Shown piece after piece: positions 48,795-57,727 of a DNA stretch of 60,780 nucleotides. The first letter of the stretch is position 1. The number at the start of each line of letters is the position of its first letter. Position numbers and translations under genes: made by a program. The notes under the pieces are model-generated. The model was not told where the DNA came from. It searched no databases and saw nothing but the letters and a program-made list of their open reading frames with translations. The stretch spans positions 1 through 60,780 of the forward strand of contig NZ_JEMF01000010.1 in NCBI RefSeq assembly GCF_000591415.1, given 5' to 3'. The DNA is from Cobetia crustatorum. Lineage in GTDB: Bacteria > Pseudomonadota > Gammaproteobacteria > Pseudomonadales > Halomonadaceae.

Positions 48795-49459
48795 CGCTGT
48801 CTCCTCAGTTCCAGTTCACAGCCCATCAGGAAATCGAGTGCTTCGATATGACGGCGGCAGGCAGTCATGCTGCTGGCCCAGGTGTAGAGGCCATGGCCAC
48901 GGATCAGGTAGCCGTGAAGATTGGCATCCACTTGCAGCCGTACCCGAACATCAAGCGCCAGCGCCGCGATGTCCTGAGTATTGTCGAATATTGCCAGACG
49001 TACCGGTGTCTCGTGGCTTTTGACACCCTCCAGCGCCTTGTTGAGTTCAAAACCCTCAAGACTCAGCGTATCGCCGACGTGACACAGCGACAGCACCGTG
49101 GCCGCACGGGAGTGGGTATGCAGAATCGCGTGAGCCTCAGGCAGGTCTTCATACAGCTGACCATGCAGACGCGCCTCATCAGAGGCCTTGCGGGAGGTGC
49201 CCAGCAACCTGACGGCGAAATCGCTGACCAGGACATCAGCTGTCGTCAAACGGCCCTTGTGGCAGCCCGAGGCGGTCACTGCCATCAAGGTGTCGCTCAG
49301 ACGACAAGAGAAATTACCACCGGTCGCGGGTACCTGGCTTGCGGCGTCCAGCGCTCGCCCAGCCTCAATCAACTGCTGGCTCGCCTGCGCAAGACGGTCC
49401 AGGTCCAACATCGACTGTACGCCCGAAGAAGTGGCGGCAATGGTGATAGGGTCTGACAT
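48791..49459 (-). CDS. mtnB: methylthioribulose-1-phosphate dehydratase
   Basis: Class II aldolase-fold zinc enzyme of methionine salvage. The 222-aa protein has the zinc ligands in LHTHSRAATVLS and RGHGLYTWASSM, with ATGGNFSCR near residue 50. Start 49459 (MSDPITIAA). First gene of mtnBDC. mtnA (isomerase) and mtnP or mtnN are not in the window, so the pathway must be completed elsewhere. Confidence 0.96.
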   Translation of the reverse strand: MSDPITIAATSSGVQSMLDLDRLAQASQQLIEAGRALDAASQVPATGGNFSCRLSDTLMAVTASGCHKGRLTTADVLVSDFAVRLLGTSRKASDEARLHGQLYEDLPEAHAILHTHSRAATVLSLCHVGDTLSLEGFELNKALEGVKSHETPVRLAIFDNTQDIAALALDVRVRLQVDANLHGYLIRGHGLYTWASSMTACRRHIEALDFLMGCELELRRQR

Positions 49460-49735
49460 GATGAAAGTGGCCCTCAAGAGTCCCGTGGGGCAATCAGCCC
49501 ATACGTCAGCATCACGATGCAGCGCTGCGAGGCGATGCTCTCGCGGCAGACTACACAAGCCGGCAAGGCGAGACCAGTCATGGCGCGCGGCAATCATGGG
49601 ATGAGGCCGTCATGGCGCAAGACATGCCACGCGCTACCGAGCGTGGCATCATGGCGTCTACGACTCTTTTTTTGCGCTGCTTTTCTTGTTTTCTATCGAG
49701 TGCGCTTTTCTCACGCCCATTGTCGACGACTTATC

Positions 49736-50599
49736 ATGACTCCCTCAGATCACATGGATCACTCCCCAGTACCAGACGCGACTGGCGAGGCTACTGCGCT
49801 GGCACGTCGGTTGCCGCGGCTTCCCGTGCATTTATGCGAACAAGCAGCCGCCCTGAGCGAACAGGCCATGCAGCCGGTGGGTATCATCGAGAGCTGCTAT
49901 CCGGACAAGTTCGGCATTCCCCGTCAGCCGGGATTGGCACGTCATGCCACCGCCATCCTCCATCTACTGCCGCCCTTCGATGACCCGGATTGCGTACGCG
50001 ACATTGAGGGGTTCAGCCATCTATGGATCCACTTCCTGTTTCACGCAAGCCCTACCCGCTGGACGCCGCTGATCCGACCACCACGCCTTGGCGGAAACGC
50101 ACGTACCGGCGTGTTTGCGTCACGCAGCACGCACCGCCCTAATCGTCTGGGTCAGTCTGTCGTTGAGCTGGCCGGCGTCGAAACCGGGGCACGCAAGAGC
50201 GGGGCCAGCTCGAGCGACAATGGCGTGCGCTTGCTGCTACGCGGACATGATCTGCTCGATGGCACGCCAGTCATGGATATCAAGCCGTATCTGCCGTGGG
50301 TCGATGCTGTTCCCGATGCCCAAGCCGGTTATGCACCGGCAGCGCCTGCTCGTCATGCAGTCGTCTTCAGCACAGCCGCCACCGAGACACTCCAGCAGCG
50401 GGCCGATCACGCCACCCTGCGCGCATTGATCGAGGAAGTACTCGCACAGGACCCACGCCCGGCTTATCACGCTGCCAAGCCAGCCGATGGTCAGCGTCAG
50501 TATGGCGTACGTCTGGTGGATGTAGATGTACGCTTTACTGCGCTCACTCAGCCGGACGACCAATTGTTCATGCAGGTTCAATCCATCGTCACTGCGTAA
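49736..50599 (+). CDS. trmO: tRNA m6t6A37 methyltransferase TrmO (TsaA family)
   Basis: SAM-dependent methyltransferase acting on t6A37 of threonine tRNA, of the TsaA beta-barrel family. It has the family blocks PVGIIESCYPDKFGIPRQPG, DIEGFSHLWIHFLFH, PPRLGGNARTGVFASRSTHR and VDVRFTAL. The 287-aa protein begins at 49736 with no good ribosome binding site; the frame is open upstream but has no family similarity. It is divergent from mtnB. tsaB, an enzyme for the t6A substrate, is also in this window. Confidence 0.93.
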   Translation: MTPSDHMDHSPVPDATGEATALARRLPRLPVHLCEQAAALSEQAMQPVGIIESCYPDKFGIPRQPGLARHATAILHLLPPFDDPDCVRDIEGFSHLWIHFLFHASPTRWTPLIRPPRLGGNARTGVFASRSTHRPNRLGQSVVELAGVETGARKSGASSSDNGVRLLLRGHDLLDGTPVMDIKPYLPWVDAVPDAQAGYAPAAPARHAVVFSTAATETLQQRADHATLRALIEEVLAQDPRPAYHAAKPADGQRQYGVRLVDVDVRFTALTQPDDQLFMQVQSIVTA

Positions 50600-50781
50600 C
50601 GCTTCCTATCGATCACTCTCATCAACACCACCGCTTGAGCAGATGAACGCAACGGCATATTCCTCTGAACTACATCAGGCAAGACGAATTGCGGGATGGC
50701 AGATAACCTCGCTGACTGCCCATACTGGGCAGGTATGTCGACTACTTGCTGTTTATCCGCCATCTCTCGGGAGTCTGCCGT

Positions 50782-51360
50782 ATGAGCGTCCGCCTACTAG
50801 CCTTCGCCGCCAGTACCCGCAAGTCCTCTGTCAATCGCCGCCTGATCACCCGTCTGGCGCATCTGGCCGGTGAATCAGGTGCCGAGATTACTCTGCTCGA
50901 CCTCAACGATTTCCCGATGCCACTCTACGATGGCGATAGCGAAGAGGTCAGCGGCCGGCCTGCCAGCGCTGATCACCTACAAGCGCTGTTCGCCAGTCAT
51001 CAAGGGCTACTGCTGGCGACACCGGAATACAACGGCTTCTTTAGCCCGCTGCTCAAGAACACCTTCGATTGGCTATCGCGTCCCGCGACTGATGGTCAGA
51101 GCGGCATGGATGCACTGCGCGGCATGCCGGTCGGCATCGTCTCCGCTTCACCGGGGGCCATGGGTGGCATGCGCGCCCTGCCCTTCGTACGCCTGTACCT
51201 GAACAATCTCGGCATGCTGGTCACGCCACAGCAGATCGCAGTGTCACGTGCGGGGAGCGCCTTCCGCGAGGATGGCAGTCTGGATGACGAAGGTCAGGAC
51301 CACGCGCTGGCGAGCGTCGCGCGGCAGGTAATCGAACTGGCAAGCCTGCGCTCTTCGTAA
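50782..51360 (+). CDS. NADPH-dependent FMN reductase family flavoprotein
   Basis: A 192-aa flavodoxin-fold protein. ASTRKSSVNRRLI is the FMN phosphate-binding loop and LLATPEYNGFFSPLLKNTFDW is the classic ring-binding block, with ASPGAMGGMRA. Such proteins reduce quinones, chromate or azo dyes; the natural substrate is not known. Start 50782 has GGGAG upstream. Terminator shared with purC. Confidence 0.93.
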   Translation: MSVRLLAFAASTRKSSVNRRLITRLAHLAGESGAEITLLDLNDFPMPLYDGDSEEVSGRPASADHLQALFASHQGLLLATPEYNGFFSPLLKNTFDWLSRPATDGQSGMDALRGMPVGIVSASPGAMGGMRALPFVRLYLNNLGMLVTPQQIAVSRAGSAFREDGSLDDEGQDHALASVARQVIELASLRSS

Positions 51361-51406
51361 GCGACGTTTTTGACAACATCATTCTGGCCCCTGCCCCATC
51401 AACAAC

Positions 51407-51443
51407 AACGCTCCCTCTACCAATGGCAGAGGGAGCGTTTTTT
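51407..51443. terminator. bidirectional terminator between the FMN reductase gene and purC
   Basis: AACGCTCCCTCT pairs perfectly with AGAGGGAGCGTT, loop 9, followed by six T. Confidence 0.92.
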
Positions 51444-51483
51444 CATGCACTTTACAGCGTGACGACGAATCGTCAGGCCGCCA

Positions 51484-52200
51484 TCACGCAGTGAAGTCGA
51501 TACCGATACGGCGACCGACTTCTTCATAGGCTTCGATCACGCCACCCAGCCCCTGACGGAAGCGGTCCTTGTCGAGCTTCTCGCGCGTCTCGGCATCCCA
51601 CAGACGGCAACCGTCCGGTGAGAATTCATCACCCAACACGACTTCGCCATTGAAGACACCGAATTCCAGCTTGTAATCGACCAGCAGCATGCCGCCGTCG
51701 AGAAACAGCTTCTTGAGAATGTCGTTGACCTGGAAGGTCAGTTCCTTGGCGCGCGCCAGGTGTGCAGGCTCTGCCCAGCCGAAGGTCTCGACCAGCGATT
51801 CATTGATCAGCGGGTCACCCATCGCATCGTTCTTGAGGAACAACTCAAAGGTCGGCGGTGTGAGCTCGAGGCCTTCCTCGATGCCTAGACGACGTACCAG
51901 CGAACCCGCGGAAATGTTACGCACCACACATTCCACCGGCATCATGTCGAGGCGCTTGACTAGACATTCGTTATCGCTGACCAGACGCTCGAAGTGAGTC
52001 GGGATACCGGCCGCCTTGAGCTTCTGCATGATGAAGGCATTGAACTTGTTGTTCACCATGCCCTTGCGCGCCAGCTGCTCGATACGCTTGCCGTCGAAGG
52101 CGCTGGTATCGTCGCGGAATTCCAGCAGCAGCAGATCCGGGTCGTCAGTAACGAAGACAGACTTGGCCTTGCCGGCGTAGAGCGCTTCACGCTTTTCCAT
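51484..52200 (-). CDS. purC: SAICAR synthetase
   Basis: Joins aspartate to CAIR in purine synthesis. The 238-aa protein has [48 protein letters not shown] and LVDYKLEFG. Start 52200 ([13 protein letters not shown]) follows AGGGGGA. It lies downstream of the MBL hydrolase and bamC on the same strand. Confidence 0.98.
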   Translation of the reverse strand: MEKREALYAGKAKSVFVTDDPDLLLLEFRDDTSAFDGKRIEQLARKGMVNNKFNAFIMQKLKAAGIPTHFERLVSDNECLVKRLDMMPVECVVRNISAGSLVRRLGIEEGLELTPPTFELFLKNDAMGDPLINESLVETFGWAEPAHLARAKELTFQVNDILKKLFLDGGMLLVDYKLEFGVFNGEVVLGDEFSPDGCRLWDAETREKLDKDRFRQGLGGVIEAYEEVGRRIGIDFTA

Positions 52201-52353
52201 GAGGTTCCCCCTGATGACGCACACAGCGTCGAGTGTTTAGGCGGTCGAAATTGGCTCGATCACGCTTGAATCTTTGATAGCCACGTCGTTGGCCGAATGA
52301 AAGACCCACCACATGACGGAATACGTTGAGAGCTGTCCGTCTGGTCAGCTAGT

Positions 52354-52403
52354 CCTGAATCACAAACGCCGATCGCAGAGCGACCGGGCGTTTGTGATTC
52401 AGG
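52354..52403. repeat. long inverted repeat over the stop of the MBL gene
   Basis: Seventeen bases starting CCTGAATCACAAACGCC are repeated exactly in inverse at the other end, with further imperfect pairing towards the centre, so nearly the whole 50 bases folds as one hairpin. The MBL stop codon (52399-52401) lies inside the right arm. No T-run follows on the minus strand. Confidence 0.75.
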
Positions 52404-53319
52404 CAATGGCCTGCCAACCAAAGCCGCTGTCCTGCGCGGCGATGATCAGGCGGCTATCGTCACCCTCAAGCCAAGGCGCAAGCGCCTCACGGGCGAGTGA
52501 CGGATGATTATTGTGCTCTGACAGATGTGACGCTACCAGTCGTTGCAGACGTGCCAACCCAAGATATGGCAAGGCAGCACAGGCCTGTGCATTAGCCAGA
52601 TGCCCAAAACGCCCGCCAACACGCCGCTTGAGACTAGGCGGATACGGGCCCTTCGCCAGCATCTGCGGATCGTGATTGAACTCCAGTACCAAGGCATCGC
52701 AATCCGAAAAGCACTGCAACACATGCTCACTGACATGACCAAGGTCCGTCAGCACACCCAGTCGACGCGCCGTTGTCTCACCACGTCGACTGAACACGAA
52801 TTGCACTGGCTCACGTGCGTCGTGTGGCACGGTGACCGGCAGAATCTCGAGATCCTTGATCGCGAATTCCAGCTGAGGTGTGATCAGGTGACGAGTCGGC
52901 AATATCCCAAGCTTCTTCGCACGTCCAGCAAGCCAGGTGCCCACCGTCAGATGCACAGGAATTTTATGTCGACGCGCCAACGGGCCAACCCCACTCAAGT
53001 GATCACCGTGCTCATGCGTCACCAATACGGCGTCCAGCTGAGAAGGATGCACTCCAAGGCGCGCCAGACGTGCCTCGGTATCCTTGAGCGTAAAGCCGCA
53101 ATCGACCAGCACCAGCGCCTCACGCGTTCTTATCAACGTGCCGTTGCCCTTGCTGCCACTGCCAAGCGACGCCATCGCCATTACGCCCTGACGCCCCTCA
53201 ACCAGCAGACCAGAGGCTATTGCACCGCCCTCGGGTGCGGGAAAGAGGGACTGAAACGACGCGACCGCCTCATCCGACGAAACGTCAGATGAGGCGGCGC
53301 AATGCGTATCAAGCAGCAT
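52399..53319 (-). CDS. MBL-fold metallohydrolase (YycJ-like)
   Basis: Metallo-beta-lactamase fold with the dinuclear metal motif THEHGDHLSG and downstream ligands (TDLGHVSEHV and LEFNHDPQML). The block SLGSGSKGNGTLI marks the YycJ/VicX-type subgroup. The long form of 306 aa starts 2 bases after the bamC stop. The first 46 residues before MAMASLGSGSKG do not match the fold, so a shorter start near 53180 is also possible. Substrate unknown; exonuclease activity is known in a relative. Confidence 0.88.
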   Translation of the reverse strand: MLLDTHCAASSDVSSDEAVASFQSLFPAPEGGAIASGLLVEGRQGVMAMASLGSGSKGNGTLIRTREALVLVDCGFTLKDTEARLARLGVHPSQLDAVLVTHEHGDHLSGVGPLARRHKIPVHLTVGTWLAGRAKKLGILPTRHLITPQLEFAIKDLEILPVTVPHDAREPVQFVFSRRGETTARRLGVLTDLGHVSEHVLQCFSDCDALVLEFNHDPQMLAKGPYPPSLKRRVGGRFGHLANAQACAALPYLGLARLQRLVASHLSEHNNHPSLAREALAPWLEGDDSRLIIAAQDSGFGWQAIA

Positions 53320-53321
53320 GC

Positions 53322-54260
53322 TCAGCGCAGTGTCGACGCCACGGCGTCGAGCAACTCGCGCGCCAGTGCCGGCGAGGTATCTTCACCGTCGGCACGATGT
53401 GCAGTGACCAACGTGTGATCATCTTCGCCACGCAGTGTCAGCACCATCGGCAACGGATCACCGTCACCACCGATACCCAGCCAGCCACCATCACGATCTT
53501 CGCGCGGAATATAATCGACCATGAATTCACCTTTGGAGCGATTCTGGTCGGTCAGCTTCTGGTATTCGGTATTGAAGTTCTTCTGCAGCTGATACAGCAG
53601 CTCAGCCCAGCTGCGCTCGGTATCCAGTGCCAGATCGACCTGCCAAGTGCCGTCACGGCCTTCAAGGCGTACACGGTCATCACGGCTCAGCGACTGCGCT
53701 GCCAGCGATACACCACTGTCAGAAGAAGAAGCAGACAGATAGCCGCGCAGGGCATTCAGACAGCTACCGGACACACCGGCACCTTGCTGACAGCGCACTT
53801 CGGAAGCGTCGGAACGCAAGCCCTGGCTGACACTGATCACGCCTTGACTGGTCGTGATCTCGCCTTTGCCGGCATCGATATTCTGCACGTCGAGACCCTG
53901 GTCACGCGCAAAGGATTGCAGTCGTGTCCAGACAGCTGCCGGCGCAGCGTTCACTGCCAGCCAGCGGGCATCACCGCTCTGACGCAGAGCGACGAATTCA
54001 CGTTCGCCCTGCTCACTGGTCGCCAGCGGCTGAGGGCGCGGTGCCTCAAAATCTTCGCTGGCAAGGAAGTCACTGCTGGCCTGCGGCACCGGCATGGAAT
54101 CCTGGTAATCCGCTGCATTACGGGTCGCCGGCAGCTCGAGCGGCGGCGCAATGCTCGCATCCCCATATTCGCTGTTACGGTCGTAGTAATAGCCATCACT
54201 GGAGCAGCCCGCCACCGCAAGTGCGGTCAACAGGGCCAGTGGCACAATACGCTGACTCAT
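53322..54260 (-). CDS. bamC: outer-membrane assembly lipoprotein BamC
   Basis: Lipoprotein of the BAM beta-barrel assembly complex. The signal peptide ends in the lipobox LAVAGC, then a long unstructured region ([17 protein letters not shown]) and two helix-grip domains. At 312 aa it is close to the family. The start overlaps the dapA stop by four bases; dapA-bamC is the conserved gamma-proteobacterial order. Confidence 0.94.
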   Translation of the reverse strand: MSQRIVPLALLTALAVAGCSSDGYYYDRNSEYGDASIAPPLELPATRNAADYQDSMPVPQASSDFLASEDFEAPRPQPLATSEQGEREFVALRQSGDARWLAVNAAPAAVWTRLQSFARDQGLDVQNIDAGKGEITTSQGVISVSQGLRSDASEVRCQQGAGVSGSCLNALRGYLSASSSDSGVSLAAQSLSRDDRVRLEGRDGTWQVDLALDTERSWAELLYQLQKNFNTEYQKLTDQNRSKGEFMVDYIPREDRDGGWLGIGGDGDPLPMVLTLRGEDDHTLVTAHRADGEDTSPALARELLDAVASTLR

Positions 54261-55144
54261 TGGTTAAGCACCTTGGCCAATTGCAGCGCCTCATCAACCG
54301 TGGAGTGATACTGATCGGACAACCAGGTCATCGGCAGACGCATGCCAGCTTCCGGTGCGATCCCCATGCGATGCATGGCGTATTTGACCGGAATCGGATT
54401 GGATTCGACACCCAGCGCGGAGTGCAGCGGCATCAAGCGCGTGTTGATCTGATGGGCACGCTCTGCATCGCCGGCAACCGCAGCAGTACACATGTCGTGC
54501 ATCAAGCGTGGCACGACGTTGGCCGTCACGGAAATATCGCCATGCCCGCCCATCAGGATGAAGTCACAGGCTGTCGCGTCATCGCCGGAGTAAAGCGCAA
54601 AGTCAGTATCCTTGAGACGATCGATCAGCTCCTGACCACGCTCCAGATTACCGGTGGCGTCCTTGAGGCCGACAATATTGTCGAGCTCAGCAAGACGGAA
54701 GACCGTCTCGTTGTAGATATCGGAGCAAGTCCGGCCCGGCACGTTGTAGAGAATGACCGGAATACCGGCCTGCTCTGCGACGGCCTTGAAGTGCTGATAC
54801 AGCCCTTCCTGGGTCGGCTTGTTGTAGTACGGCGCGACAGACAGGCAGTAATCAGCGCCGACTTCCTTGGCGTAGCGTGCCAGCTCAACCGCTTCAGAGG
54901 TGGCGTTGGCACCCGTACCGGCAATGACCGGAATCTTGCCAGCAACCGTCTCGACCACGCAGCGAATCACATCGAAATGCTCCGCAAAAGACATGGTGGT
55001 GGGCTCGCCGGTGGTACCGGCAGCCACAATGGCATCGGTGCCGTTATCGAGGTGAAAACCGACCAGCTGGCGCAGGGCGTCCCAGTCGATCTCGCCGGTG
55101 GCTTTCATCGGGGTCGCCAGTGCGACAATGCTACCTGTGATCAT
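54257..55144 (-). CDS. dapA: 4-hydroxy-tetrahydrodipicolinate synthase
   Basis: Condenses pyruvate and aspartate semialdehyde in lysine/diaminopimelate synthesis. The 295-aa protein has [14 protein letters not shown], the catalytic Tyr in [10 protein letters not shown] and the Schiff-base Lys in [10 protein letters not shown]. Start 55144 ([12 protein letters not shown]). Followed without a gap by bamC. Confidence 0.98.
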   Translation of the reverse strand: MITGSIVALATPMKATGEIDWDALRQLVGFHLDNGTDAIVAAGTTGEPTTMSFAEHFDVIRCVVETVAGKIPVIAGTGANATSEAVELARYAKEVGADYCLSVAPYYNKPTQEGLYQHFKAVAEQAGIPVILYNVPGRTCSDIYNETVFRLAELDNIVGLKDATGNLERGQELIDRLKDTDFALYSGDDATACDFILMGGHGDISVTANVVPRLMHDMCTAAVAGDAERAHQINTRLMPLHSALGVESNPIPVKYAMHRMGIAPEAGMRLPMTWLSDQYHSTVDEALQLAKVLNQ

Positions 55145-55576
55145 CCCTCGATCTCTCCTCTGGTGCCTGATGCGCCAGCCGCTCTTTCTACCTTCTGGAC
55201 GAGGGCAGACAAGAGCCAAACTCTGGCATAAGTGGTAAACGCAAGACCATGAATGCGTGAGCACGACATCACGCGAACCGTATCAATGATGTCGATGTTA
55301 CAAAGACCATCGAAGCCTGTACAGGCGCCATCTGCACAGGTTCATGCCAACAAGGGGCAATCGCTGTGATCGATGGCTTGCGTACGGGGCTGTAGCACGC
55401 ACCGTAACGCGGACTTTGACAAGCTGCGACACCCTGCGTGTAATGCAGGACAGGGCACGAAAAACTCGCGCGACGGCCCGTTTCTCGCCCGCGTGTTTCG
55501 ACCCGCCCCGTTTTTAGCCATCCTTCCTTCTGCCACCCGCTTTCACGCGTGGCACCTTTTCTGCCAGGAGAACACG
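55145..55576. promoter_or_regulatory. divergent control region between dapA and bcp
   Basis: A 432-base gap without a gene. It holds a clear sigma-70 promoter for bcp (55416-55444) and the 12-base palindrome GCCTGTACAGGC at 55315-55326. No dapA promoter was identified with confidence. Confidence 0.5.
55416..55444 (+). promoter_or_regulatory. sigma-70 promoter of bcp
   Basis: TTGACA at 55416-55421 and TGTAAT at 55439-55444 are separated by exactly 17 bases, 132 bases before the bcp start. Confidence 0.65.
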
Positions 55577-56053
55577 ATGAGCGTCAGCGTCGGTCAGCCA
55601 ATCCCCGATTTCACCTCTCAAGCCACCAGCGATACCGTGGTCACGCCCGAAAGCCTCAAGGGCAAGCAAGCCGTCATCTATTTTTATCCGAAGGATCACA
55701 CCCCGGGCTGCACCACCGAAGGCGGTGACTTCCGCGACCATCTGCAAGCGTTTGAAGCCACCAACACCATCATCTTCGGCGTTTCTCGCGACAGCTTGCG
55801 CACCCACGAGAACTTCCGTGAGAAGCAAGGCTATCCGTTCGAGCTGATCAGCGATCCGGACGAAGTGCTGTGCGGCGTCTTTGACGTCATTCACCTCAAA
55901 AAATTCATGGGCAAGGAGAGCATGGGCGTCGTGCGCTCCACTTTCCTGATCGATGCTAATGGCAATCTGGCACGCGAATGGCGCGGAGTTAAGGTCAAGG
56001 GCCACGTCGAGGAAGTACTGGAAGCGGCTCGCGAATTGAACTCAGCAGCGTGA
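55577..56053 (+). CDS. bcp: thioredoxin-dependent peroxiredoxin Bcp/PrxQ
   Basis: Reduces hydrogen and organic peroxides. The 158-aa protein has the peroxidatic Cys45 in HTPGCTTE. The resolving Cys at 50 used by the E. coli protein is Gly here; the only other cysteine is Cys99 (DEVLCGV), so it may act as a 1-Cys enzyme or use Cys99. Start 55577 (MSVSVGQPIP) with CAGGAG upstream; the frame is open for 68 codons before this but without similarity. A consensus promoter lies upstream. Confidence 0.95.
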   Translation: MSVSVGQPIPDFTSQATSDTVVTPESLKGKQAVIYFYPKDHTPGCTTEGGDFRDHLQAFEATNTIIFGVSRDSLRTHENFREKQGYPFELISDPDEVLCGVFDVIHLKKFMGKESMGVVRSTFLIDANGNLAREWRGVKVKGHVEEVLEAARELNSAA

Positions 56054-56095
56054 GACTTCGTGCTGGCGCTTGATGCACCGAACCCGAAAATGAAC

Positions 56096-56128
56096 AAAAA
56101 AAGCCCCGCCAGATGGCGGGGCTTTTTT
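56096..56128. terminator. bidirectional terminator between bcp and perM
   Basis: AAAAAAAGCCCCGCC pairs with GGCGGGGCTTTTTT; runs of A and T at both ends; loop 4. Confidence 0.94.
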
Positions 56129-56145
56129 CATCTTCAAAGGTCACA

Positions 56146-57221
56146 TCAGACCATGTTCTCCGCGGCACGCGCTCGGCGTGGCCAGGCATACAGCAATGAC
56201 TTCATCAGGGTTGCCAGCGGGATGGCGAAGAACACGCCCCAAAAGCCCCAAATGCCCCCGAAGAACAGCACGGCGAGAATGATCGCTACCGGGTGCAGGT
56301 TGACTGCCTCGGAAAACAGCAACGGTACCAGCACGTTGCCATCCAGTGCCTGGATAATGCCGTAGGCACCATCACGTACATGAAGGTATCGCCCAACCCG
56401 AAATGGAAACCTGCGACGGCTGCGACCGGCAGCGTTGCGCCTGCCGCGCCGATATAAGGGATCAGCACCGAGAAGCCGACCACGATCGCCAGCAACGCCG
56501 AGTACGGCAGCCCGAACACCACGAAAGTGACATAGCTGATACCGCCGACAATGACGATCTCGATCACCTTGCCCCGCACGAAGTTGGCAATCTGGTCATC
56601 CATCTCGTTCCAGACGCGACTCATCAGCAGGCGCTTGTTCGGTAGCAGGGCCAGCGTAAAATCGACTAGCCGTTCGCGGTCCTTGAGCATGAAGAACACC
56701 AGAATCGGCACCAGCACCAGATAGATGATCACGCCCATCAGATTGCCCAACGACGCTAGTGACAACGAGACGGCACGCTGACCGAATTGCGTCAACTCGC
56801 GTCCAGCGGCCCCAATCCACTGCTGAACCTGCTCTGGCGTAATCAATCCCGGGAAGCGCGTTTGCAGCTCACCCAGCCAACGCTGGCTGGAAGCAAACAT
56901 GCCGGGTATCTCTTGAATCAGGTTGGCTAACTGGTGCCAGACCAGCGGCAACAAAATCAACGCGCTAGCCAGCATGATGCCCATGAAAACCAGTGTCATC
57001 AGGCTAACGGCGGCCAAGCGCGGCAGGCCGCGGCGCTCCAGCCAGCTAACACCGCTTTGTAGCAAGAAGGCTACGACCAGCGCAGTGAAAAAAGGCGCCA
57101 GCATACTGCCCAGCAAGATGACGGCGGCAAAAACCAGCACTAGCACCAGAAACAGGACCACCGCCTCCTCATCGGAGAAATAACGCTCGATCCAGCCGCG
57201 CAACAGGGTCTTCATGGTCAT
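56146..57221 (-). CDS. perM: AI-2E/PerM family permease (apparent frameshift)
   Basis: Inner-membrane protein of the YhhT/PerM/TqsA family with about eight helices. Residues 1-285 are intact. Near 56367 one base is missing: the frame turns into [13 protein letters not shown], while another continues [20 protein letters not shown] and on to [20 protein letters not shown]. One added base (VMVAYGIIQ) gives 358 aa. Start 57221 overlaps the stop of the TusA-like gene by four bases, so they are coupled. The order tusA-perM next to bepA is seen in pseudomonads too. Transport substrate unknown. Confidence 0.9.
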
Positions 57222-57523
57222 GATGGGGTTTCCTCGGACTGCACGGCGATCAGAAAACGATAGTCACCGCTCGCGGTTTCCTCGCGAGAGATGAGCGCAT
57301 GATCACTCAGCGCGAGATAAGCCGGAATATCCCCCCAGGCACCGGCGTCGCTGGCCAATACTTCAAGCTGCTCGCCAGCAGCCATGCTGGCCAGCGTGAG
57401 CTTGGTGCGCAGCAGCGGCAGCGGGCAATGAAGACCGCGAGCATCGAGCTGTTGAGCGTCGGTACCTGATTTTGGGTCTATCATCGGATTCGCAGTCTCA
57501 GCGGTAGGTCGTTCGGATGCCAT
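57218..57523 (-). CDS. TusA-like sulfurtransferase
   Basis: A 101-aa protein of the SirA/TusA fold with the CPxP motif (DARGLHCPLPLLRTKLTL), whose cysteine carries persulfide sulfur. The domain is at residues about 22-95, after a short variable N-terminus; MIDPKSG at about residue 14 may be the true start. Coupled to perM downstream by an ATGA overlap. Whether it serves tRNA thiolation (as TusA) or another pathway is not shown. Confidence 0.9.
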   Translation of the reverse strand: MASERPTAETANPMIDPKSGTDAQQLDARGLHCPLPLLRTKLTLASMAAGEQLEVLASDAGAWGDIPAYLALSDHALISREETASGDYRFLIAVQSEETPS

Positions 57524-57727
57524 CTGCCCTTCCGTTATCGTTGTGATGTTCTGCTACGTGCCATGAAGACCGTAGCTTGAAAACGCCCCGATTTAAGGGC
57601 ACCTTGCCTGACAAAGCAACTTTCCGCCCCATCAGCTAATAACAGCGGGGTTGCCAATGCCAGTCTGGCCCACGTGCTTATGCCCGAGCGGCTTGCGCAT
57701 TGCGCCTTATTCAAGAGGATTGCCTGC

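Noticed and set aside
53220-54308. 362-codon plus-strand frame opposite the MBL gene and bamC
   Set aside because: Overlaps two clear genes completely and has unnatural composition.
53924-55231. 435-codon open frame on the plus strand
   Set aside because: It runs opposite bamC and dapA, both clear family members, and shows no recognisable domain. Long antisense frames are common in GC-rich coding DNA.
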